Source: Pseudomonas benzenivorans
Lineage (GTDB): Bacteria; Pseudomonadota; Gammaproteobacteria; Pseudomonadales; Pseudomonadaceae
Direction: 5' to 3'
DNA length: 64,000 nucleotides
Assembly: GCF_024397895.1 (NCBI RefSeq)
Contig: NZ_CP073346.1
Location: 3,844,001 to 3,908,000 of the forward strand
The position numbers and the translations under genes are program-made. The notes beneath the pieces are model-generated. The model ran no database searches, was not told the DNA's origin, and worked only from the letters and a program-made list of their open reading frames with translations. Shown piece by piece: positions 18,165 through 28,104 of the stretch (its first letter is position 1; the number at the start of each line of letters is the position of its first letter).

Positions 18165-18755
18165 ATGAGTCGAGAAGCCCTGCAGGAATCGCTGTCCGCG
18201 GTGATGGATAACGAAGCGGACGAATTGGAACTGCGGCGTGTGCTCAGTGCGAGCAACGACGACGAGCTGCGCGCGACCTGGTCGCGTTATCAGATCGCCC
18301 GCGCCGTCATGCACAAGGAGTTGCTGGAGCCGAAGCTGGATATCGCGGCGGCGGTGTCCGCGGCGCTTGCCGATGAGACGCTGCCGGTGGCCAGCAAGGT
18401 GGTGCGCGGTCCCTGGCGTTCGATCGGTCGTCTGGCTGTAGCGGCCTCGGTGACTGTCGCCGTGCTGGCAGGCGTGCGCCTGTACAACCAGGATGAAGTC
18501 ACTGGCGCGCAGTTGGCGCAGCAGCAGGCCGCTCAGCCGGCGCTGGCCAGTCCCCAGGCACAGGGCCCGGCAATGCTCGCGGGCTACAGTGCCGCAGCGG
18601 AACTGCCTGTGGCGCAGGCGGCTGTCGAGGCTGAGTCGGGCTGGCATGAGCAGCGCCTGCCGGCTTATCTGCGTCAGCATGCCCAGCAGGCCGCCATGAG
18701 TGGCGGCGAAAGCGCATTGCCTTATGCGCGCGCGGCTAGCCTGGAAAGCCGTTAA
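18165..18755 (+). CDS. mucA: Anti-sigma factor MucA
   Basis: This 196-aa single-pass inner-membrane protein holds AlgU inactive. The cytoplasmic anti-sigma domain (residues 1-80, starting MSREALQESLSAVMDNEADE) is followed by one transmembrane helix (about 89-105, LAVAASVTVAVLAGVRL) and a periplasmic tail bound by MucB and cut by AlgW. The frame is intact to the normal length, so none of the truncating mutations that cause mucoidy is present. The last residues (AASLESR) lie 8 bp before mucB. Confidence 0.97.
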   Translation: MSREALQESLSAVMDNEADELELRRVLSASNDDELRATWSRYQIARAVMHKELLEPKLDIAAAVSAALADETLPVASKVVRGPWRSIGRLAVAASVTVAVLAGVRLYNQDEVTGAQLAQQQAAQPALASPQAQGPAMLAGYSAAAELPVAQAAVEAESGWHEQRLPAYLRQHAQQAAMSGGESALPYARAASLESR

Positions 18756-18763
18756 GGAGACGC

Positions 18764-19720
18764 ATGCGCTTTATTCCCCTCTCGTTGTTGCTCTGCGGCA
18801 GCTGCTGGGCGTTTTCCGTCTCCGCTGCCGACAGCGCGCAAGACTGGCTGCAGCGCCTGGGCGAGGCTGAGCGCAGCCAGAGCTTTCAGGGTACGTTTGT
18901 TTACGAGCGAAACGGCAGCTTCTCCACCCACAGCATCTGGCATAGGGTCGAGCAGGATGGCGCCGTGCGCGAGCGGTTGTTGCAGCTGGATGGTCCGGCC
19001 CAGGAAGTGTTGCGGGTCAATGGGCGCGCCGAATGCGTAAGCGGTGCGCTGGCCGACCAGGTCGCCGGAAATCAGGCCTGGCCTGCCCGTGAGCTGGATG
19101 TCGAGCAGTTGCAGCAGTGGTATGAGTTGCGCCTCGCGGGGGAGTCCCGAGTGGCCGACCGTGCGGCGGTGGTGCTGCTCTTGGTGCCGCGTGACCAGCA
19201 TCGTTATGGGGTTGAGCTCCATCTTGATCGCGACAGCGGTCTACCGCTGAAGACGCTGTTGCTGAACGATAAGGGGCAGTTGCTCGAGCGCTTCCAGTTC
19301 ACGCGCCTGGATACCGCGTCACCGCCCGCCGATGATTCGCTGCAACCGAGCGCTGATTGTCAGTCGGTGCGCCTGGCCGAGGCGAAGGCGCCTGCCGCCG
19401 GTGCCTGGCGAGCGGACTGGTTGCCGCCTGGTTTTACCTTGAGCAGTGCCAGTCAACGCCGTAGCCCGGTCTCGGATGAGGCGGTTTCCTGTTTGGTATA
19501 TGACGATGGCGTGGCCCGCTTCAGCGTGTTCCTGGAGCCGCTGCATGGCGCTGCCGTCGGGGATGCGCGCAGTCAGCTTGGTCCGACGGTTGCGGTTTCC
19601 CGGCGAATGGCCACCGACGATGGCGACATGATGGTCACGGTGGTCGGTGAGATCCCGCTGGGAACGGCCGAGCGGGTCGCCCTGTCGATGCGTGCCAGCG
19701 AAGCGCAGGTCGCACCATGA
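18764..19720 (+). CDS. mucB: Sigma-factor regulatory protein MucB (RseB family)
   Basis: This 318-aa periplasmic protein shields the periplasmic part of MucA from the AlgW protease and senses envelope lipids. A signal peptide (residues 1-22, ending VSA) precedes the RseB/LolA-like domain starting DWLQRLGEAERSQSFQGTFVY and a second C-terminal domain (about 215-310, WLPPGFTLSS). It overlaps mucC by 4 bp (ATGA), so translation is coupled. Operon: algU-mucA-mucB-mucC-mucD. Confidence 0.96.
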   Translation: MRFIPLSLLLCGSCWAFSVSAADSAQDWLQRLGEAERSQSFQGTFVYERNGSFSTHSIWHRVEQDGAVRERLLQLDGPAQEVLRVNGRAECVSGALADQVAGNQAWPARELDVEQLQQWYELRLAGESRVADRAAVVLLLVPRDQHRYGVELHLDRDSGLPLKTLLLNDKGQLLERFQFTRLDTASPPADDSLQPSADCQSVRLAEAKAPAAGAWRADWLPPGFTLSSASQRRSPVSDEAVSCLVYDDGVARFSVFLEPLHGAAVGDARSQLGPTVAVSRRMATDDGDMMVTVVGEIPLGTAERVALSMRASEAQVAP

Positions 19721-20172
19721 TCGAGGAGCAGGGGCGGGTCGTCGCCGTCGAGGCGGGGGCGGTGTGGGTCGAGACCCTGCGCAAGAGCACTTGCTCCAGT
19801 TGCTCGGTGAGTGCCGGTTGCGGCCAGGGCGTGCTCGATCGCCTCGGTGTGGGCGGCCGCCGCGGCCATGCGCGCGCGCTGTCCGATCTGTCGCTGAGCG
19901 TCGGCGACGAGGTGGTGATCGGTGTGCGGGAAGACCTCCTGGTGCGAGCTTCCCTGTTGGTGTACCTGATGCCTCTGCTAGGGTTGTTCGCGGCGGCATT
20001 GCTCGCCGGGGCAATGTCGCTGAGTGAGCCCTATGTGGTGCTCTGCGCGGGCGGCGGGATGCTGCTGTCCTGGCTCGGGGTGCGTTGGCGCAGCGCGCGT
20101 ATTGCCGGAGATCCGGCTTTGCAGCCAGTGGTCTTGCGTGCCCTCATAGCGAATGCTGCGCCTGCGCTGTGA
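19717..20172 (+). CDS. mucC: SoxR-reducing/RseC-family protein MucC
   Basis: This 151-aa inner-membrane protein of the RseC family has a small N-terminal domain with four clustered cysteines (CSSCSVSAGC, about residues 25-34), followed by two transmembrane helices (about 73-95 and 102-120). Its role in AlgU signalling is modest and not well defined. It overlaps mucB by 4 bp and is followed after 31 bp by mucD. Length and topology are normal. Confidence 0.92.
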   Translation: MIEEQGRVVAVEAGAVWVETLRKSTCSSCSVSAGCGQGVLDRLGVGGRRGHARALSDLSLSVGDEVVIGVREDLLVRASLLVYLMPLLGLFAAALLAGAMSLSEPYVVLCAGGGMLLSWLGVRWRSARIAGDPALQPVVLRALIANAAPAL

Positions 20173-20203
20173 ATCTTGTTGTTTCTTGTGGATGGGGAGC
20201 TGT

Positions 20204-21640
20204 ATGTCGATGCCTAGGCTGAAACTGTGTTTTTCCGCGTTGCTGGCGGTGGTGCTGTTGGGCCAGACGATCGCCGCGCATGCGGAGTTGCCGGATTTTA
20301 CCGAATTGGTCGAGGATGCTTCACCGGCGGTGGTGAACATCAGTACCCGGCAGAAGATCCCGGAGCGGGTCGCCAGCGGTGGCGGGCAACTGCCGATCCC
20401 CGATCTCGAGGGGTTGCCGCCGATGTTTCGGGAGTTTTTCGAGCGCAATATCCCACAGGTGCCGCGCTCACCCGGCGGTGGTCGTCAGCGCGAGGCGCAG
20501 TCGCTGGGCTCGGGCTTTATCATTTCCGCCGACGGTTACGTGCTGACCAACAATCACGTGATTGCCGATGCCGACGAGATCCTGGTGCGCCTGTCGGACC
20601 GCAGCGAGCTGGAAGCCAAGCTGGTGGGTACCGATCCGCGCAGCGACGTGGCCTTGCTCAAGATTGACGGTAAAAATCTGCCCACGGTCAAGCTGGGCAA
20701 GTCCGAGGAGTTGAAGGTCGGCGAGTGGGTGTTGGCGATTGGTTCGCCGTTCGGTTTCGATCACTCGGTAACGGCTGGCATCGTCAGTGCCAAGGGCCGC
20801 AGCCTGCCGAACGAAAGCTACGTGCCTTTCATCCAGACCGATGTGGCGATCAATCCGGGTAACTCCGGTGGCCCGCTGTTCAATCTGGATGGCGAAGTGG
20901 TCGGCATCAACTCGCAGATTTTCACCCGCTCCGGAGGCTTCATGGGCCTGTCCTTCGCCATTCCGATGAGCGTGGCCCTGGACGTGGCCGAGCAGCTCAA
21001 GGCAGACGGCAAGGTCAGTCGCGGTTGGCTCGGCGTGGTGATTCAGGAAGTGAACAAGGACCTGGCCGAGTCCTTCGGCCTGGACAAGCCGGCTGGCGCG
21101 CTGGTCGCCCAGGTGCTGGACAACGGGCCGGCCGCCAAGGGCGGCCTGCAGGTTGGCGATGTGATCCTCAGCCTGAACGACAAGCCGATCATCATGTCCG
21201 CCGATCTGCCCCATCTGGTCGGCGCTCTGAAGCCGGGCAGCACGGCCGAATTGGATGTGGTCCGTGAAGGCTCGCGCAAGAAACTCCAGCTCACCATTGG
21301 CGCCCTGCCGGAAGAGGGCGAGATGCTGGCCGGCGATACGGCGCCGGGCGGCGAGCGCAGCAGCAATCGCCTCGGGGTCAAGGTGGTCGAGTTGAGCGCT
21401 GAGCAGCGTAAGAGTCTCGATCTTCAGGGTGGTGTGGTCATCACCGAGGTACTGGAGGGGCCCGCGGCGATGATTGGTTTGCGGGCTGGCGATGTGATCA
21501 CTCACCTGAACAACCAGGCGATCGATTCGGCCAAGACCTTCACCCAGGTGGCGCAATCCTTGCCGAAGAATCGTTCGGTATCGATGCGTGTGCTGCGCCA
21601 GGGGCGCGCCAGCTTCATCACCTTCAAGCTGGCGGAGTAA
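20204..21640 (+). CDS. mucD: Periplasmic serine protease/chaperone MucD (DegP/HtrA family)
   Basis: This 478-aa protease has a signal peptide (ending IAAHA), a trypsin-like domain with catalytic H118 (NNHVIADA), D148 (SDVALLKID) and S221 (GNSGGPLF), and two PDZ domains (about 270-360 and 385-475). It degrades misfolded envelope proteins and restrains AlgU activity. ATG 20204 is preceded by GGGGAG at 20194-20199; ATG 20210 is a possible alternative. It ends the algU operon and is followed by a strong terminator. Confidence 0.95.
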   Translation: MSMPRLKLCFSALLAVVLLGQTIAAHAELPDFTELVEDASPAVVNISTRQKIPERVASGGGQLPIPDLEGLPPMFREFFERNIPQVPRSPGGGRQREAQSLGSGFIISADGYVLTNNHVIADADEILVRLSDRSELEAKLVGTDPRSDVALLKIDGKNLPTVKLGKSEELKVGEWVLAIGSPFGFDHSVTAGIVSAKGRSLPNESYVPFIQTDVAINPGNSGGPLFNLDGEVVGINSQIFTRSGGFMGLSFAIPMSVALDVAEQLKADGKVSRGWLGVVIQEVNKDLAESFGLDKPAGALVAQVLDNGPAAKGGLQVGDVILSLNDKPIIMSADLPHLVGALKPGSTAELDVVREGSRKKLQLTIGALPEEGEMLAGDTAPGGERSSNRLGVKVVELSAEQRKSLDLQGGVVITEVLEGPAAMIGLRAGDVITHLNNQAIDSAKTFTQVAQSLPKNRSVSMRVLRQGRASFITFKLAE

Positions 21641-21654
21641 ATCCGCCGATCCGC

Positions 21655-21681
21655 AAAAGGGCGACTGCGGTCGCCCTTTTT
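21655..21681 (+). terminator. Rho-independent terminator after mucD
   Basis: A perfect 11-bp inverted repeat (AAAAGGGCGAC / GTCGCCCTTTT) with a 4-nt loop ends in a T run. It begins 14 bp after the mucD stop and separates the algU-mucABCD operon from lepA. The A and T arms make it usable in both directions, but no gene on the other strand needs it. Confidence 0.92.
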
Positions 21682-21788
21682 CATGCCTGCCGGTCGGCGC
21701 CCGGGCGTGACGTGCGCGGCGTCGATCGGGTACACTTCCCGGCTATTTTCGGCGGGCAGTCGCCTGCGGCCTTTTCGAGTGTTGTTCT

Positions 21789-23588
21789 GTGAGTGACCTG
21801 AGTCATATCCGCAATTTCTCCATCATCGCCCATATCGATCATGGCAAGTCCACCTTGGCTGACCGCTTCATCCAGATGTGCGGCGGCCTGAGCGAGCGTG
21901 AAATGGAGGCCCAGGTGCTGGACTCCATGGACCTGGAGCGCGAGCGCGGCATCACCATCAAGGCGCACAGCGTGACCCTGCACTACAAGGCGCGGGACGG
22001 GAAGACCTACCAGCTGAACTTCATCGACACCCCCGGCCACGTCGACTTCACCTATGAGGTCAGTCGTTCCCTGGCCGCCTGTGAAGGTGCGATCCTGGTG
22101 GTGGATGCCGGCCAGGGTGTCGAAGCCCAATCCGTGGCCAATTGTTACACCGCCATTGAGCAGGGCCTGGAGGTCATGCCGGTGCTGAACAAGATGGATC
22201 TGCCCCAGGCCGACCCGGACAAGGTCAAGGATGAGATCGAACACATCATCGGCATCGACGCCACCGACGCCGTGCCCTGCAGCGCCAAGAGCGGCATGGG
22301 CGTAGACGAGGTGCTGGAGCGCTTGGTGCAGGTCATTCCGGCACCCACAGGCGACATAGAGGCGCCGTTGCAGGCATTGATCATCGACTCCTGGTTCGAC
22401 AACTACCTGGGCGTGGTCTCCCTGGTGCGGGTGCGCCACGGCCGTATCAAGAAGGGCGACAAGGTGCTGGTCAAGTCCACCGGCAAGATCCACCAGGTCG
22501 ACAGTGTCGGTGTGTTCACCCCGAAACACACTGCCACCGCCGACCTCAAGGCCGGCGAGGTGGGCTTCATCATCGCCGGCATCAAGGACATTCATGGCGC
22601 ACCGGTAGGCGATACCCTGACCCTGGCCGCCACCCCCGATGTGGAAATGCTGCCGGGCTTCAAGCGGGTCAAGCCGCAGGTCTATGCCGGTCTGTTTCCC
22701 GTCAGTTCGGACGACTTCGAGGACTTCCGCGAGGCCCTGCAGAAGCTGACCCTCAACGACGCGGCCCTGCAGTATGAGCCGGAAAGCTCGGATGCCCTGG
22801 GCTTCGGCTTCCGCATCGGTTTCCTCGGCATGCTGCACATGGAGATCATTCAGGAGCGCCTGGAGCGCGAGTACGACCTGGACCTGATCACCACGGCGCC
22901 AACCGTGGTGTTCGAGGTGGTGATGAAGAACGGCGATACGATCTACGTCGACAACCCGTCAAAGCTGCCGGATCAGGCCTCGGTCGAGGACATGCGCGAG
23001 CCGATCGTGCGGGCCAATATCCTGGTGCCTCAGGAGCATCTGGGCAACGTCATCACCCTGTGCATCGAGAAGCGCGGGGTGCAGCGCGACATGCAGTTCC
23101 TCAGCAGTCAGGTGCAGGTGTCCTATGACTTGCCGATGAACGAGGTGGTCCTCGACTTCTTCGATCGGCTGAAATCTGTCAGCCGTGGCTACGCGTCCCT
23201 GGACTACAGCTTCGACCGTTTCGAGTCGGCCAACCTGGTCAAGCTGGATGTGCTGATCAATGGCGAGAAGGTCGATGCCCTGGCCCTGATCGTCCATCGG
23301 GACAAGGCCCACTACAAGGGCCGTGCGTTGACCGAGAAAATGAAGGAGCTGATCCCGCGGCAGATGTTCGACGTGGCGATTCAGGCGGCGATAGGCGGAC
23401 AGATTGTCGCGCGGACCACCGTCAAGGCGCTGCGCAAGAACGTACTGGCTAAATGCTACGGTGGCGACGTGAGCCGCAAGCGCAAGCTGCTGGAGAAGCA
23501 GAAGGCCGGTAAGAAAAGGATGAAGCAGGTGGGCAGCGTGGAAATCCCCCAGGAAGCCTTCCTCGCCGTGCTGAAAGTGGATAGTTAA
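21789..23588 (+). CDS. lepA: Elongation factor 4 (back-translocating GTPase LepA)
   Basis: This 599-aa translational GTPase has G1 in [13 protein letters not shown], the switch I threonine in [12 protein letters not shown]3 in DTPGHVDF and G4 in NKMDL. Domain II, two EF-G-like alpha/beta domains and the LepA-specific C-terminal domain ([11 protein letters not shown]) follow. It acts on the ribosome during initiation or stalled elongation. The start is a GTG at 21789; the next gene, lepB, begins 6 bp after the stop, so they form one operon. Length is normal. Confidence 0.98.
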   Translation: MSDLSHIRNFSIIAHIDHGKSTLADRFIQMCGGLSEREMEAQVLDSMDLERERGITIKAHSVTLHYKARDGKTYQLNFIDTPGHVDFTYEVSRSLAACEGAILVVDAGQGVEAQSVANCYTAIEQGLEVMPVLNKMDLPQADPDKVKDEIEHIIGIDATDAVPCSAKSGMGVDEVLERLVQVIPAPTGDIEAPLQALIIDSWFDNYLGVVSLVRVRHGRIKKGDKVLVKSTGKIHQVDSVGVFTPKHTATADLKAGEVGFIIAGIKDIHGAPVGDTLTLAATPDVEMLPGFKRVKPQVYAGLFPVSSDDFEDFREALQKLTLNDAALQYEPESSDALGFGFRIGFLGMLHMEIIQERLEREYDLDLITTAPTVVFEVVMKNGDTIYVDNPSKLPDQASVEDMREPIVRANILVPQEHLGNVITLCIEKRGVQRDMQFLSSQVQVSYDLPMNEVVLDFFDRLKSVSRGYASLDYSFDRFESANLVKLDVLINGEKVDALALIVHRDKAHYKGRALTEKMKELIPRQMFDVAIQAAIGGQIVARTTVKALRKNVLAKCYGGDVSRKRKLLEKQKAGKKRMKQVGSVEIPQEAFLAVLKVDS

Positions 23589-23594
23589 GGGCCT

Positions 23595-24449
23595 ATGTCG
23601 ATCAATTTTCCGCTGTTGCTGGTCATTGCCGTTGCGGTCTGCGGTGCCCTGGCTCTCTTCGACCTGGTGTTTCTGGCGCCCCGTCGCCGCGCGGCCATCG
23701 ATCAGTACCAGGGCCAGGTCGACCAGCCCGACGAGGCGGTGGTCGAGCGCCTGAACAAGGAACCGCTGCTGGTCGAGTACGGCAAGTCGTTCTTTCCGGT
23801 GCTGGCGATCGTGCTGGTGTTGCGCTCGTTTCTGGTGGAACCGTTCCAGATTCCGTCCGGTTCGATGAAGCCGACGCTGGAAGTGGGCGACTTCATCCTG
23901 GTCAACAAGTTTGCCTACGGCATTCGCCTGCCGGTGCTGGATACCAAGATCATCGAGGTCGACGACCCCCAGCGCGGCGATGTCATGGTCTTCCGCTATC
24001 CCAGCGACCCGAACATCAATTACATCAAGCGTGTGGTCGGCCTGGCCGGCGACCATATCCGCTACAGCAGCGACAAGCGCCTGTTCGTCAATGGCAAGCC
24101 GGTGGCGGAGCAGTTGCTCGGCGAGGAGTCAGGCAGCCTCGGCAGCGTGGCGCTCTATCAGGAGCGTCTGGGCGAGATGGAGCATCTGATCCGCAAGGAG
24201 ATGCACCGTTATCGCGTCGAGCCGGGACGGGAGTGGGTGGTGCCCGAGGGGCACTACTTCATGATGGGCGACAATCGCGACAACTCGAACGACAGTCGCT
24301 ACTGGAACGACCCGAACATCCCCAAGCCATTGCTGGGTATGGTGCCGGACCGGAATATAGTGGGTAAGGCCTTCGCCGTGTGGATGAGCTGGCCGGATCC
24401 AAAGTTGCGCAATCTGCCGAACTTCTCCCGGGTCGGCCTGATCCATTGA
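23595..24449 (+). CDS. lepB: Signal peptidase I
   Basis: This 284-aa inner-membrane serine protease removes signal peptides from exported proteins. Two N-terminal transmembrane helices (about 4-24 and 58-76) precede the periplasmic catalytic domain with nucleophile S90 (PSGSMKPTL) and general base K145 (YIKRVVGLAGD); box E GDNRDNSNDSR is present. The catalytic positions match the E. coli enzyme (S91/K146). It is co-transcribed with lepA. Confidence 0.97.
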   Translation: MSINFPLLLVIAVAVCGALALFDLVFLAPRRRAAIDQYQGQVDQPDEAVVERLNKEPLLVEYGKSFFPVLAIVLVLRSFLVEPFQIPSGSMKPTLEVGDFILVNKFAYGIRLPVLDTKIIEVDDPQRGDVMVFRYPSDPNINYIKRVVGLAGDHIRYSSDKRLFVNGKPVAEQLLGEESGSLGSVALYQERLGEMEHLIRKEMHRYRVEPGREWVVPEGHYFMMGDNRDNSNDSRYWNDPNIPKPLLGMVPDRNIVGKAFAVWMSWPDPKLRNLPNFSRVGLIH

Positions 24450-24465
24450 CGGCTTGTTTTTTGCG

Positions 24466-24487
24466 GCGCTGCTCAATGCAGCGCTTT
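24466..24487 (+). terminator. Hairpin upstream of the DUF4845-rnc genes (weak terminator or processing site)
   Basis: GCGCTGC and GCAGCGC (24466-24472, 24478-24484) form a perfect 7-bp stem with a 5-nt loop followed by only three T residues. It starts 17 bp after the lepB stop. The short T tract suggests partial termination or an RNA-processing hairpin ahead of the rnc operon rather than a strong terminator. Confidence 0.4.
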
Positions 24488-24556
24488 CAGCTACGTATAA
24501 ACTTGTCCAAGAGTCTGCGGGGCTCTTTCACTATCTCTAGAACCTTGGGGTCAAAC

Positions 24557-24934
24557 ATGACATTTGCGCGTTCGCAAAAGGGCTTGTCGGTACTCAGCTT
24601 GCTGTTCGTGTTGGCGGTTGTGGCATTTCTCGCCAGCGCGGTGTTCAAGATGCTGCCGCACTACCTCGACTACATGTCCATGGAAAAGATCATCACCTCG
24701 GTGGGCACCGATCAAAGCCTGGATATCAAGACTGTGAGCGATTTCTATGGGCACGTCGGTAGAGGCATGGAAGTCAACAGCATTCGCGATGTGAGTCTGA
24801 AAGACATACTCAAGGTCAAGGTCGAGAACAACGAGTTCATTGCCCACCTGCAATACGAGAAGCGCGAGCCGTTGATCCAGAATCTCGATCTGGTGGCGCG
24901 CTTCGACAAAGAATACCGCGTGCGCATGCCGTGA
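24557..24934 (+). CDS. DUF4845 membrane protein
   Basis: This 125-aa protein has one N-terminal transmembrane helix (about residues 10-32, [18 protein letters not shown]) and a small soluble domain of the DUF4845 family, which is almost always found between lepB and rnc in Pseudomonas and relatives. The start resembles a type IV pilin-like segment ([10 protein letters not shown]) but lacks the GFTLIE motif. ATG 24557 has GGGG 7-8 nt upstream. It overlaps rnc by 4 bp. Function unknown. Confidence 0.88.
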   Translation: MTFARSQKGLSVLSLLFVLAVVAFLASAVFKMLPHYLDYMSMEKIITSVGTDQSLDIKTVSDFYGHVGRGMEVNSIRDVSLKDILKVKVENNEFIAHLQYEKREPLIQNLDLVARFDKEYRVRMP

Positions 24935-25620
24935 GTGCTTCGTTAGACCGTCTGGAGCGTCAGCTCGGCTACAGCTTCAAGGACCGGGACCTGATGGTCC
25001 TGGCACTCACCCACCGCAGTTTTGCCGGGCGCAACAATGAGCGCCTGGAGTTTCTCGGCGATGCCATCCTCAACTTCGTCGCCGGCGAGGCGCTGTTCGA
25101 GCGTTTTCCCCAGGCCCGGGAAGGCCAGCTGTCTCGGCTACGCGCGCGGCTGGTGAAGGGCGAGACCCTGGCCGTGCTGGCCCGTGGCTTCGATCTGGGC
25201 GAGTACCTGCGCCTCGGTTCCGGTGAGCTGAAGAGCGGCGGTTTCCGCCGCGAGTCCATCCTCGCCGATGCCCTGGAAGCGCTGATCGGGGCCATCTATC
25301 TGGATGCCGGCATGGACGCGGCCCGCGAGCGGGTGCTGGCCTGGCTGACCAGTGAGCTGGACGGTCTGACCCTGGTCGACACCAACAAGGACCCGAAGAC
25401 CCGGCTGCAGGAGTTTCTGCAGTCACGTGCCTGTGAACTGCCCCGCTACGAGGTGGTGGATGTGCAGGGCGAGCCGCACTGCCGGACATTCGTGGTCGAG
25501 TGTCAGGTCACCCTATTGAACGAAAAGACCCTGGGGCAGGGGGCCAGTCGGCGTATCGCCGAACAGGTCGCCGCGGCAGCCGCCCTGATCGCCCTGGGTG
25601 TGGAGAATGGCAATGACTGA
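24931..25620 (+). CDS. rnc: Ribonuclease III
   Basis: This 229-aa double-strand-specific endoribonuclease processes rRNA and mRNA. The nuclease signature with metal-binding acidic residues is visible in [14 protein letters not shown] (about residues 36-49) and [15 protein letters not shown]; a double-stranded-RNA-binding domain covers the C-terminal third (about 155-225, [10 protein letters not shown] ... [13 protein letters not shown]). GTG start in a GTGA overlap with the previous gene; era begins inside its last codons. Normal length. Confidence 0.97.
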   Translation: MSASLDRLERQLGYSFKDRDLMVLALTHRSFAGRNNERLEFLGDAILNFVAGEALFERFPQAREGQLSRLRARLVKGETLAVLARGFDLGEYLRLGSGELKSGGFRRESILADALEALIGAIYLDAGMDAARERVLAWLTSELDGLTLVDTNKDPKTRLQEFLQSRACELPRYEVVDVQGEPHCRTFVVECQVTLLNEKTLGQGASRRIAEQVAAAAALIALGVENGND

Positions 25621-26515
25621 TGCACCCGTAACACGCTGTGGCTATGTCGCCATCGTCGGCCGGCCCAACGTGGGCAAGTCGACGCTGCTCAACCACATCC
25701 TCGGCCAGAAGTTGGCCATCACCTCGCGCAAGCCGCAAACCACCCGGCACAACATGCTCGGCATCAAGACCGAGGGTGAGGTACAGGCCATCTACGTCGA
25801 CACACCGGGTCTGCACAAGAACAGCGAGAAAGCCCTCAATCGCTACATGAACAAGAACGCTTCGGCGGCGTTGAAGGACGTCGACGTGGTGATCTTCGTG
25901 GTCGACCGCACCCGCTGGACCGACGAGGATCAGATGGTCCTGGAGCGCGTGCAGTACGTCCAGGGTCCGGTGATCCTGGCGGTCAACAAGACCGACCGCA
26001 TCGAGGAAAAAGCCGAGCTGATGCCCCATCTGGAGTGGTTGGCGCAGCAACTGCCGAACGCGGAGATCGTGCCGATCTCGGCGCAGCATGGACATAATCT
26101 GGATACCCTGGAGAAGCTGGTGGGCGAGCGCCTGCCCGAGGGTGTGCACTTCTTCCCGGAAGACCAGGTGACCGACCGCTCCAGCCGTTTTTTCGCCGCC
26201 GAGCTGGTGCGCGAGAAGATCATGCGCCAGCTCGGCGCCGAGCTGCCCTACCAGATCACCGTGGAGATCGAGGAGTTCAAGCGCGAAGGGCGCATCCTGC
26301 ATATCCATGCGCTGATACTGGTCGAGCGCGATGGCCAGAAGAAGATCATCATCGGCGACAAGGGTGAGCGCATCAAGCGTATCGGCCAGGAGGCGCGCAA
26401 GGACATGGAGGTGATGTTCGACTCCAAGGTCATGCTCAACCTCTGGGTCAAGGTCAAAGGCGGCTGGTCGGACGACGAGCGCGCCCTGCGCTCGCTGGGT
26501 TACGACGACATCTGA
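25613..26515 (+). CDS. era: GTPase Era
   Basis: This 300-aa essential GTPase binds 16S rRNA and assists 30S assembly. G1 [13 protein letters not shown]3 DTPGLH and G4 NKTDRIEE are intact, and the KH RNA-binding domain lies at about residues 200-290 with the GxxG loop in [16 protein letters not shown] 25613 was chosen because GGAG lies at 25602-25605, 7 nt upstream; it overlaps the end of rnc by 8 bp, giving translational coupling. Confidence 0.97.
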   Translation: MTDAPVTRCGYVAIVGRPNVGKSTLLNHILGQKLAITSRKPQTTRHNMLGIKTEGEVQAIYVDTPGLHKNSEKALNRYMNKNASAALKDVDVVIFVVDRTRWTDEDQMVLERVQYVQGPVILAVNKTDRIEEKAELMPHLEWLAQQLPNAEIVPISAQHGHNLDTLEKLVGERLPEGVHFFPEDQVTDRSSRFFAAELVREKIMRQLGAELPYQITVEIEEFKREGRILHIHALILVERDGQKKIIIGDKGERIKRIGQEARKDMEVMFDSKVMLNLWVKVKGGWSDDERALRSLGYDDI

Positions 26516-26565
26516 GCCGTCTCCGGGCGCGTCCTCGCGCCCGCCACTGCGAGTAGCCCACGGTC

Positions 26566-27264
26566 ATGCTTGCACTCAGTCAACCCGCCTTCGTCCTGCA
26601 CAGCCGTGCCTACCGCGAGACCAGCGCGTTGGTCGACTTTCTCACGCCCCAGGGCCGTCTGCGTGCGGTGCTGCGCGGGGCGCGGGGCAAGGCCGGTACC
26701 CTTGCTCGGCCATTCGTACCGCTGGAAGCCGAGTTTCGCGGCCGCGGCGAGCTGAAGAACGTGGCTCGCCTGGAGGCCGGCGGCATCCCCAACCTGCTGA
26801 GCGGTGAGGCGCTGTTCAGTGGCCTGTACCTCAATGAGCTGCTGATCCGTCTGCTGCCGGCGGAAGATCCGCATCCGGCGGTGTTCGAGCATTATGCCCT
26901 CACGTTGCAGGCCCTGGCCCAGGGCCGTGCCCTGGAGCCACTGCTGCGCGCCTTCGAGTGGCGTTTGCTCGATGAACTCGGCTATGGTTTCGCCCTGGAT
27001 ACGGATCGGCATGGCCAGGCTGTCGTCGCTGGCGGGCTCTATCGCCTGCAGATCGACGCCGGGCTGGAGCCGGTCGGGCAGTTGCAGCCCGGGGTATTCC
27101 AGGGCGCCGACCTGCTCGCCATGGCCCAGGCCGACTGGAGCGCGGCAGGCGCCCTGGCTGCCGCCAAGCGCCTGATGCGCCAGGCCCTGGCGCCACACTT
27201 AGGCGGCCGGCCACTGGTCAGCCGCGAGTTATTCATGACACTCAAGGAGCCACCGCGTGACTGA
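26566..27264 (+). CDS. recO: DNA repair protein RecO
   Basis: This 232-aa recombination mediator loads RecA with RecR in the RecFOR pathway. The N-terminal OB fold begins [20 protein letters not shown] and is followed by the helical domain. The zinc-binding cysteines seen in some RecO proteins are absent; in fact the protein has no cysteine, as in other gammaproteobacterial forms. It lies 50 bp after era and overlaps pdxJ by 8 bp, as in many gammaproteobacteria. Confidence 0.95.
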   Translation: MLALSQPAFVLHSRAYRETSALVDFLTPQGRLRAVLRGARGKAGTLARPFVPLEAEFRGRGELKNVARLEAGGIPNLLSGEALFSGLYLNELLIRLLPAEDPHPAVFEHYALTLQALAQGRALEPLLRAFEWRLLDELGYGFALDTDRHGQAVVAGGLYRLQIDAGLEPVGQLQPGVFQGADLLAMAQADWSAAGALAAAKRLMRQALAPHLGGRPLVSRELFMTLKEPPRD

Positions 27265-28003
27265 TGCCAATCGAATTCTGCTAGGCGTGAACATCGACCA
27301 TGTGGCGACCCTGCGCCAGGCCCGTGGCACCCGCTACCCGGACCCGGTGAAGGCCGCCCTGGACGCCGAGGAGGCCGGCGCCGACGGCATCACCGTGCAC
27401 CTGCGCGAGGACCGTCGGCACATCCAGGAGCGCGACGTGCGGGTGCTCAAGGAAGTGCTGCAGACGCGCATGAACTTCGAGATGGGCGTTACCGAGGAGA
27501 TGCTCGCATTCGCCGAGAGCATCCGCCCCGAACATGTCTGCCTGGTGCCGGAAACCCGCCAGGAGCTGACCACCGAGGGCGGCCTCGATGTGGCCGGGCA
27601 GGAGGCGCGGATTCGCGCTGCGGTGGAGCGCCTGAGCAATATCGGTTGCGAGGTGTCGCTGTTCATCGACCCAGAGGAGCGGCAGATCGAAGCCTCCAAG
27701 CGGGTCGGCGCGCCGGCCATCGAGTTGCACACCGGCCGCTATGCCGACGCCACGACCCCGGTCGAGGCGGCCAAGGAGCTGGCGCGGATTCGCGACGGCG
27801 TGGCCTGCGGCCTGGCCCATGGCCTGATCGTCAACGCCGGTCATGGCCTGCACTACCACAACGTCGAGCCGGTGGCGGCGATCGCCGGGATCAACGAGCT
27901 GAACATCGGTCACGCGCTGGTAGCCCATGCGCTGTTCGTCGGCTTCAAGCAGGCAGTGGCGGAGATGAAGCAGTTGATCGTCGCGGCGGCCAATCGCCGC
28001 TGA
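27257..28003 (+). CDS. pdxJ: Pyridoxine 5'-phosphate synthase
   Basis: This 248-aa TIM-barrel enzyme condenses 1-deoxyxylulose 5-phosphate with 3-amino-2-oxopropyl phosphate to form pyridoxine 5'-phosphate. Conserved segments are [24 protein letters not shown] with the catalytic histidine, ELHTGRYA, and the phosphate-binding loop [11 protein letters not shown]. It is the last gene of the lepA-to-pdxJ run, overlapping recO by 8 bp. The intact length is normal. Confidence 0.97.
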   Translation: MTDANRILLGVNIDHVATLRQARGTRYPDPVKAALDAEEAGADGITVHLREDRRHIQERDVRVLKEVLQTRMNFEMGVTEEMLAFAESIRPEHVCLVPETRQELTTEGGLDVAGQEARIRAAVERLSNIGCEVSLFIDPEERQIEASKRVGAPAIELHTGRYADATTPVEAAKELARIRDGVACGLAHGLIVNAGHGLHYHNVEPVAAIAGINELNIGHALVAHALFVGFKQAVAEMKQLIVAAANRR

Positions 28004-28014
28004 TTCAAATGCCT

Positions 28015-28076
28015 GGTGGAAACGCTGCGGGGTTTCCACCCTACAGGGGATGCGCGCTGCACGCCTGTAGGGTGGA
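28015..28076. repeat. Two overlapping inverted repeats between convergent pdxJ and cmoB
   Basis: A 9-bp hairpin GGTGGAAAC / GTTTCCACC (28015-28040) overlaps a 13-bp perfect inverted repeat TCCACCCTACAGG / CCTGTAGGGTGGA (28035-28047 and 28064-28076). The shared TCCACC arm means only one hairpin can form at a time. The GTAGGGTGGA core resembles short repeats scattered between genes in Pseudomonas genomes. It may act as a two-way transcription barrier between the convergent genes, though it lacks a T run. Confidence 0.6.
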
Positions 28077-28104
28077 CGGCCGAAGCCATACACCCGCCTC
28101 CGTG

